Assembly (NCBI RefSeq): GCF_030811455.1
Contig: NZ_JAUSQU010000001.1
Span: 9,982,001 to 10,046,000, forward strand
DNA from: Streptosporangium lutulentum
Lineage (GTDB): Bacteria; Actinomycetota; Actinomycetes; Streptosporangiales; Streptosporangiaceae
Direction: 5' to 3'
DNA: 64,000 bases
The position numbers and the translations under genes were made by a program. The stretch's first letter is position 1. Each line of letters opens with the position of its first letter. Under the pieces are notes generated by a model. The model was not told the DNA's origin. It made no database searches and saw only the letters and a program-made list of their open reading frames with translations. Shown piece after piece: positions 60,866 through 64,000 of this stretch.

Positions 60866-63742
60866 TCAGCCCGACGTCTCGGCCATCCGGTACGCCAGCG
60901 CGGTGCGCGTGCTCACGCCCAGTTTCTGGAACACCCGGGCGAGATGGGTCTCCACCGTGCGGGGGCTGAGGAAGAGCCGCTCGGCGATCTGCCGGTTGGT
61001 CAGCCCCCGCGTGGCGAGTTCGGCGATCTCCCGTTCCCGGCCGGACAGCCCTGTCGCCTGCTCGTGCCTGCGGGTCTTGCGGGCACCGGCCCGGCGCTGT
61101 TCGCGTCCGACCCGGTCCGCCAGCCACGGCGCGCCGCACTCGACGAACAGTTCCCTGGCCTTGCCGAGCTGACGCTGCGCGGTACGGGGGTCGCCGAGTT
61201 GCGTGGCGAGCTCCGCGAGAAGTAGCCGCGCCAGGCCCTCGTCGATCGGAAGTGTCTCCTCGGTGAAGCAGTCCACCGCGCACTGCGCGGCGGCGACCGC
61301 CGCCGTGTGGTCACCGTGAGCCTGGGTGATGACCGCCCTGGCATGGGCCACGGAGCCCAGCTGGGCGCGTGGCGCGCCTTTTTTCGCGACCGCCACCGCC
61401 CGCTCGTACCACTCCCGGCCGCCGGCCAGATCGCCGCAGGCGACCTCGGCCCGCGACCGCAGCGCGTACACCGAGGGGGCGTGGGGCCCCAGCCCCTCGG
61501 GGTCGGCGCTGAGCCTCGTCGCCAGCAGGTCCCGGCATCCGGCCGGGTCTCCGGCCAGGAAGCGCACCTCCGCCATGGCATGGTCGGAGATGTTCCGCCA
61601 CCACACGGAACGCAGGTTGTGCCGGTCCAGCAGGTCCGTCACCAGGGGAAGCGCCTCTGTGGGGCCGGCCCGCCACAGCAGCGGCCGGGACTTGACCGCC
61701 AGGGCGAAGGCGTGCATCTCCGCGCTGTCGAGATGCCGGGCGATCTCCTCCCCGTCCTCCGCGTCGGCCAGCGCCTGGGGCGCCATTCCCAGCCGGGCGT
61801 GCACGATGGAACGCACCGCGTAGAGCTGTGGCACCACGTCGTGATGTCCGTGCCGGCGTGCGATCCGCAGCCCGCGCTCCACGTGGCGGAGCGCGTCGTG
61901 ATGCTCGTCCACCAGGAACTCGGCCCAGGCCAGCGGCGGCATCAGTCCCAGGTTGGCGCGTAGCTCCGGGTCGGTCATCGCGTCGGCGAGCCGGCGAGCC
62001 TCCTCCAGCAGCGTGCGGCCCTTGGCGAACCGGCACCGGTACAGCTCGGCGAGCGCCAGCAGCGCGATCGCGACGACCGGGAGTCCGCGCCGGCTGCCGG
62101 GGCCGGCCGACCGGAGCGCCTCGGCGGCCATCTCGGCCCCGCTGCGCCAGTCTCCCCGCAGGATGTCGACGGCGGCGAGTTCCACCAGCAGCGCGCTCCG
62201 CACGCCGGGCCCGTGGTCGGTCGTTCTAGCCAGTTCGGAGCCGAGCAGGGCACGCGCCTCGGGCAGCCGGCCGAGTGCCCGCTCCGTGGCGCCCAGCCGT
62301 TCCAGAGCGGTGTACCGGTGGACGCCGTCACCGGCGGCCAGCTCGTGCAGGATGGTCCGTGCCTCGTTGAAGCGGCCCGACAGCCTGAGCGCGTTCGCCA
62401 GTTCCAGCCGCAGCGCCGCCCGCCGTTCCGCCGCCTGAGGGTCGTCGGGCAGCGCCCACAGAGCGGCGCGCAGCCAACGGGCCGCGGTCGTGGGAGCGAT
62501 GTCCACGGAGTTCATCGCGGCGGTGGCGAGCAGCTCGGCGCCGATGGCGTCACCGGGCCTCACCCCGTGCCGGAGGTGTTCGGCGCGTAGCGCCAGCGGC
62601 GCGTTCCGCCGGGCCAGGTGGTCGGCCGCGCGGCGATGGGCGGCGACCCGCCAGGACGGACCGGTCATGCGATAGGCGGCGGCTCGGATCAAAGGGTGAC
62701 GGAACCGGAAGTGCCCGTCGGTGACGCGCAACACGTCTCGTGCCACGAGCCCGTCCAGCGCCACCCTGACGTCGTCTTCCGGCATCTCGGCGACGGACGC
62801 GACCAGTGCCGGATCGAGGGCGTCGGCGGCGATGGAAGCGGCCCGGACGACCGTGGCCAGAGTCGTTTCCAGCATTTCGAGCTCTCTGGCGATCAGGGAG
62901 TCGAGCCCTATCCGCCCGCCGTCCTCGCCACCCGGCACGTTGCACAGCTCGTTGACCGTGCGCTCGGGCAACTGGCCCAGGATCTCCAGGTAGAGCGGGT
63001 TGCCCCTGCCGACCTCGTACAGGCGGCGCCGGTAGGCGGGCCGCTTCCCCGGCAGCAGTGATTCGGCGTCGTCCGATGACAGCGGGCCCAGGGGCGTGCG
63101 CACCACCTGGGCGGCGGAGCTCGCCAGCGAGCGCTCCAGCACCGACGGCAGGAGACCCGTGCGGGCGGTGAGGACGGTGACGGTCGCCCGGGGAGGATGC
63201 CGCACGAGATAGTCGATCAGCTCGGTGGACGCGGCGTCGGCCCAGTGCACGTCGTCGAGCAGAAGCAGCAGACCGGACGGCAGGGCACACGCCTCGAGCA
63301 GGGCACGGGTCTGCCGGTGCGTCCGGTGCCGCTCCACTCCGATGACCTGGTCGCCGTCCTGGGCCGAGGGGGTGCGCGCGGCGAGCCTGACCCGCAGCCA
63401 GTCGGCGTGCGCGGCCAGTTGCGGATGGCTCCCGGCGTCGTCCAGGGCGTCCAGGACCAGCGCCCAGGGCGCGCCGCTCTCGATCTCCGTGGCCCGGCCC
63501 GAGAGCACCGGGACGCCGTCGGAGGCCGCGGAGGCGGCGAACGCGGAGAGGAGCCGGGACTTGCCGATGCCCGGTTCGCCGGTCACCACCACGAAGGCCG
63601 GTCGGTCTCCGCCGGCCAGCAGTTTCCGCACTCGCGCCAGTTCGGTGCCGCGACCCGGCAGGACGTCGGTCGCGTTGCCGGGGCGACTCATGGCGGTTCT
63701 GCCCAAGCCGGCGGCTCGGGCCGCGAGCGAGCGCACGTCCAT
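60866..63742 (-). CDS. LAL-type LuxR-family regulator
   Basis: A 958-residue large ATP-binding regulator of the LuxR family. N-terminal STAND/AAA domain (about 25-300): PGRGTELARVRKLL, Walker A VVTGEPGIGKSRLL, LLLLDDVHWADAAST. A long helical TPR-like middle (about 400-880) senses a ligand. The C-terminal LuxR helix-turn-helix (ATGLSGREREIAELATRGLTNRQIAERLFLSPRTVETHLARVFQKLGV) binds DNA. Start ATG 63742 follows GGAG by nine bases. Such regulators often control secondary metabolism or sugar uptake; no target is evident nearby. Confidence 0.93.
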   Translation of the reverse strand: MDVRSLAARAAGLGRTAMSRPGNATDVLPGRGTELARVRKLLAGGDRPAFVVVTGEPGIGKSRLLSAFAASAASDGVPVLSGRATEIESGAPWALVLDALDDAGSHPQLAAHADWLRVRLAARTPSAQDGDQVIGVERHRTHRQTRALLEACALPSGLLLLLDDVHWADAASTELIDYLVRHPPRATVTVLTARTGLLPSVLERSLASSAAQVVRTPLGPLSSDDAESLLPGKRPAYRRRLYEVGRGNPLYLEILGQLPERTVNELCNVPGGEDGGRIGLDSLIARELEMLETTLATVVRAASIAADALDPALVASVAEMPEDDVRVALDGLVARDVLRVTDGHFRFRHPLIRAAAYRMTGPSWRVAAHRRAADHLARRNAPLALRAEHLRHGVRPGDAIGAELLATAAMNSVDIAPTTAARWLRAALWALPDDPQAAERRAALRLELANALRLSGRFNEARTILHELAAGDGVHRYTALERLGATERALGRLPEARALLGSELARTTDHGPGVRSALLVELAAVDILRGDWRSGAEMAAEALRSAGPGSRRGLPVVAIALLALAELYRCRFAKGRTLLEEARRLADAMTDPELRANLGLMPPLAWAEFLVDEHHDALRHVERGLRIARRHGHHDVVPQLYAVRSIVHARLGMAPQALADAEDGEEIARHLDSAEMHAFALAVKSRPLLWRAGPTEALPLVTDLLDRHNLRSVWWRNISDHAMAEVRFLAGDPAGCRDLLATRLSADPEGLGPHAPSVYALRSRAEVACGDLAGGREWYERAVAVAKKGAPRAQLGSVAHARAVITQAHGDHTAAVAAAQCAVDCFTEETLPIDEGLARLLLAELATQLGDPRTAQRQLGKARELFVECGAPWLADRVGREQRRAGARKTRRHEQATGLSGREREIAELATRGLTNRQIAERLFLSPRTVETHLARVFQKLGVSTRTALAYRMAETSG

Positions 63743-63810
63743 GGCTCAAGTCTCCGTACGTGAGGGGAAGGAGGGAGATGCCGTCCCGCCACGCGGAGAG
63801 CAGGGCGGGG

Positions 63811-63996
63811 CTAGTCGCCGGACCGGAGGGCGCGCATGCGGCCGACCGGCGGCGGATCGTCCTGGATGACCGAGGTCTCGGGGGAGGGGAGTCCGTACAT
63901 CTCATACAGGCGGCGGCGCACGCGTTCCAGCGGGTACTGGTCCTGGTAGACCGAGGCCTTGAATATGACGCCTTCCAGAACGCTGCGGAGCATCAC
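63811..63996 (-). CDS. Unrecognised small protein at the window edge
   Basis: A 61-codon frame reading MLRSVLEGVIFKASVYQDQY then PLERVRRRLYEMYGLPSPET and ending VGRMRALRSGD. It could be complete (GTG 63996 or ATG 63993 with AGAGG next to it) or the end of a longer gene from outside the window, because the frame stays open to 64000. Composition is coding-like. It lies 68 bp upstream of the LAL gene on the same strand. Confidence 0.5.
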   Translation of the reverse strand: MMLRSVLEGVIFKASVYQDQYPLERVRRRLYEMYGLPSPETSVIQDDPPPVGRMRALRSGD

Positions 63997-64000
63997 CTCT

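Overview
This window is chromosomal DNA from a high-GC actinomycete, most likely a Streptosporangiaceae-type soil bacterium (inference). The evidence is G/C-rich third codon positions throughout, a giant SARP regulator, an LAL-type LuxR regulator, an aromatic-acid operon, secreted CBM2 and LPMO proteins, and a Zur-type operon of zinc-free ribosomal proteins. I saw no rRNA, tRNA, CRISPR array, transposase or prophage gene.

Layout. 1-2.2 kb: a leftward cell-surface polysaccharide operon (small membrane protein, CelD-type acyltransferase, family 2 glycosyltransferase running off the left edge). 2.3-6 kb: an ECF sigma factor fused in one polypeptide to a zinc anti-sigma-like motif, a membrane helix and an outer domain, followed upstream by a membrane-anchored solute-binding/VWA protein. 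6.5-11.2 kb: a DUF4184 membrane protein, a TrmH-type rRNA methyltransferase, a D,D-carboxypeptidase, a DedA protein and a small exported protein whose ribosome-binding site lies in a perfect hairpin. 11.2-18.6 kb: the SARP regulator, a flippase-like membrane protein, a PIG-L deacetylase diverging from a GT4 glycosyltransferase, and a lipoprotein. 18.7-25.8 kb: an amino-acid permease, two STAS anti-sigma antagonists, a double-DUF427 protein, an HTH/TPR regulator with a phosphotransferase, and an SRPBCC protein.

25.9-29.2 kb: an IclR regulator and pobA-pcaH-pcaG, which convert 4-hydroxybenzoate through protocatechuate to the ring-cleavage product; a clear palindromic operator lies in front of pobA. 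29.3-45.3 kb: mixed housekeeping and accessory genes (secreted 5'-nucleotidase, a broken response regulator at an apparent rearrangement junction, MerR with aldo/keto reductase, phosphotriesterase-like hydrolase, WGR-propeller protein, GT1 glycosyltransferase, leaderless ArsR-SRPBCC fusion, Tex, AlkA).

46-51.4 kb: a tightly coupled three-gene operon for a polyol-phosphate (teichoic-acid-like) polymer: a bifunctional cytidylyltransferase/reductase of the CDP-ribitol type and two tandem, partly homogenised membrane-anchored TagF-like polymerases, with a convergent sialidase-fold protein next to it. 53.5-55.4 kb: a DUF4097 protein with a ribbon-helix-helix regulator carrying helically phased TGACGTCA-type boxes. 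55.4-57.7 kb: a COG0523 GTPase and five cysteine-poor ribosomal proteins (L33, L31B, L28, S14, L32) diverging from one Zur-like palindrome. 57.7-59.6 kb: CBM2 protein and AA10 LPMO. The window ends with a GNAT enzyme, an EF-hand protein, the LAL regulator and an unrecognised small gene.

A theme across the window is short direct-repeat arrays that include or abut stop codons, so that 3' gene ends are duplicated into the next intergenic space or lengthened in frame.
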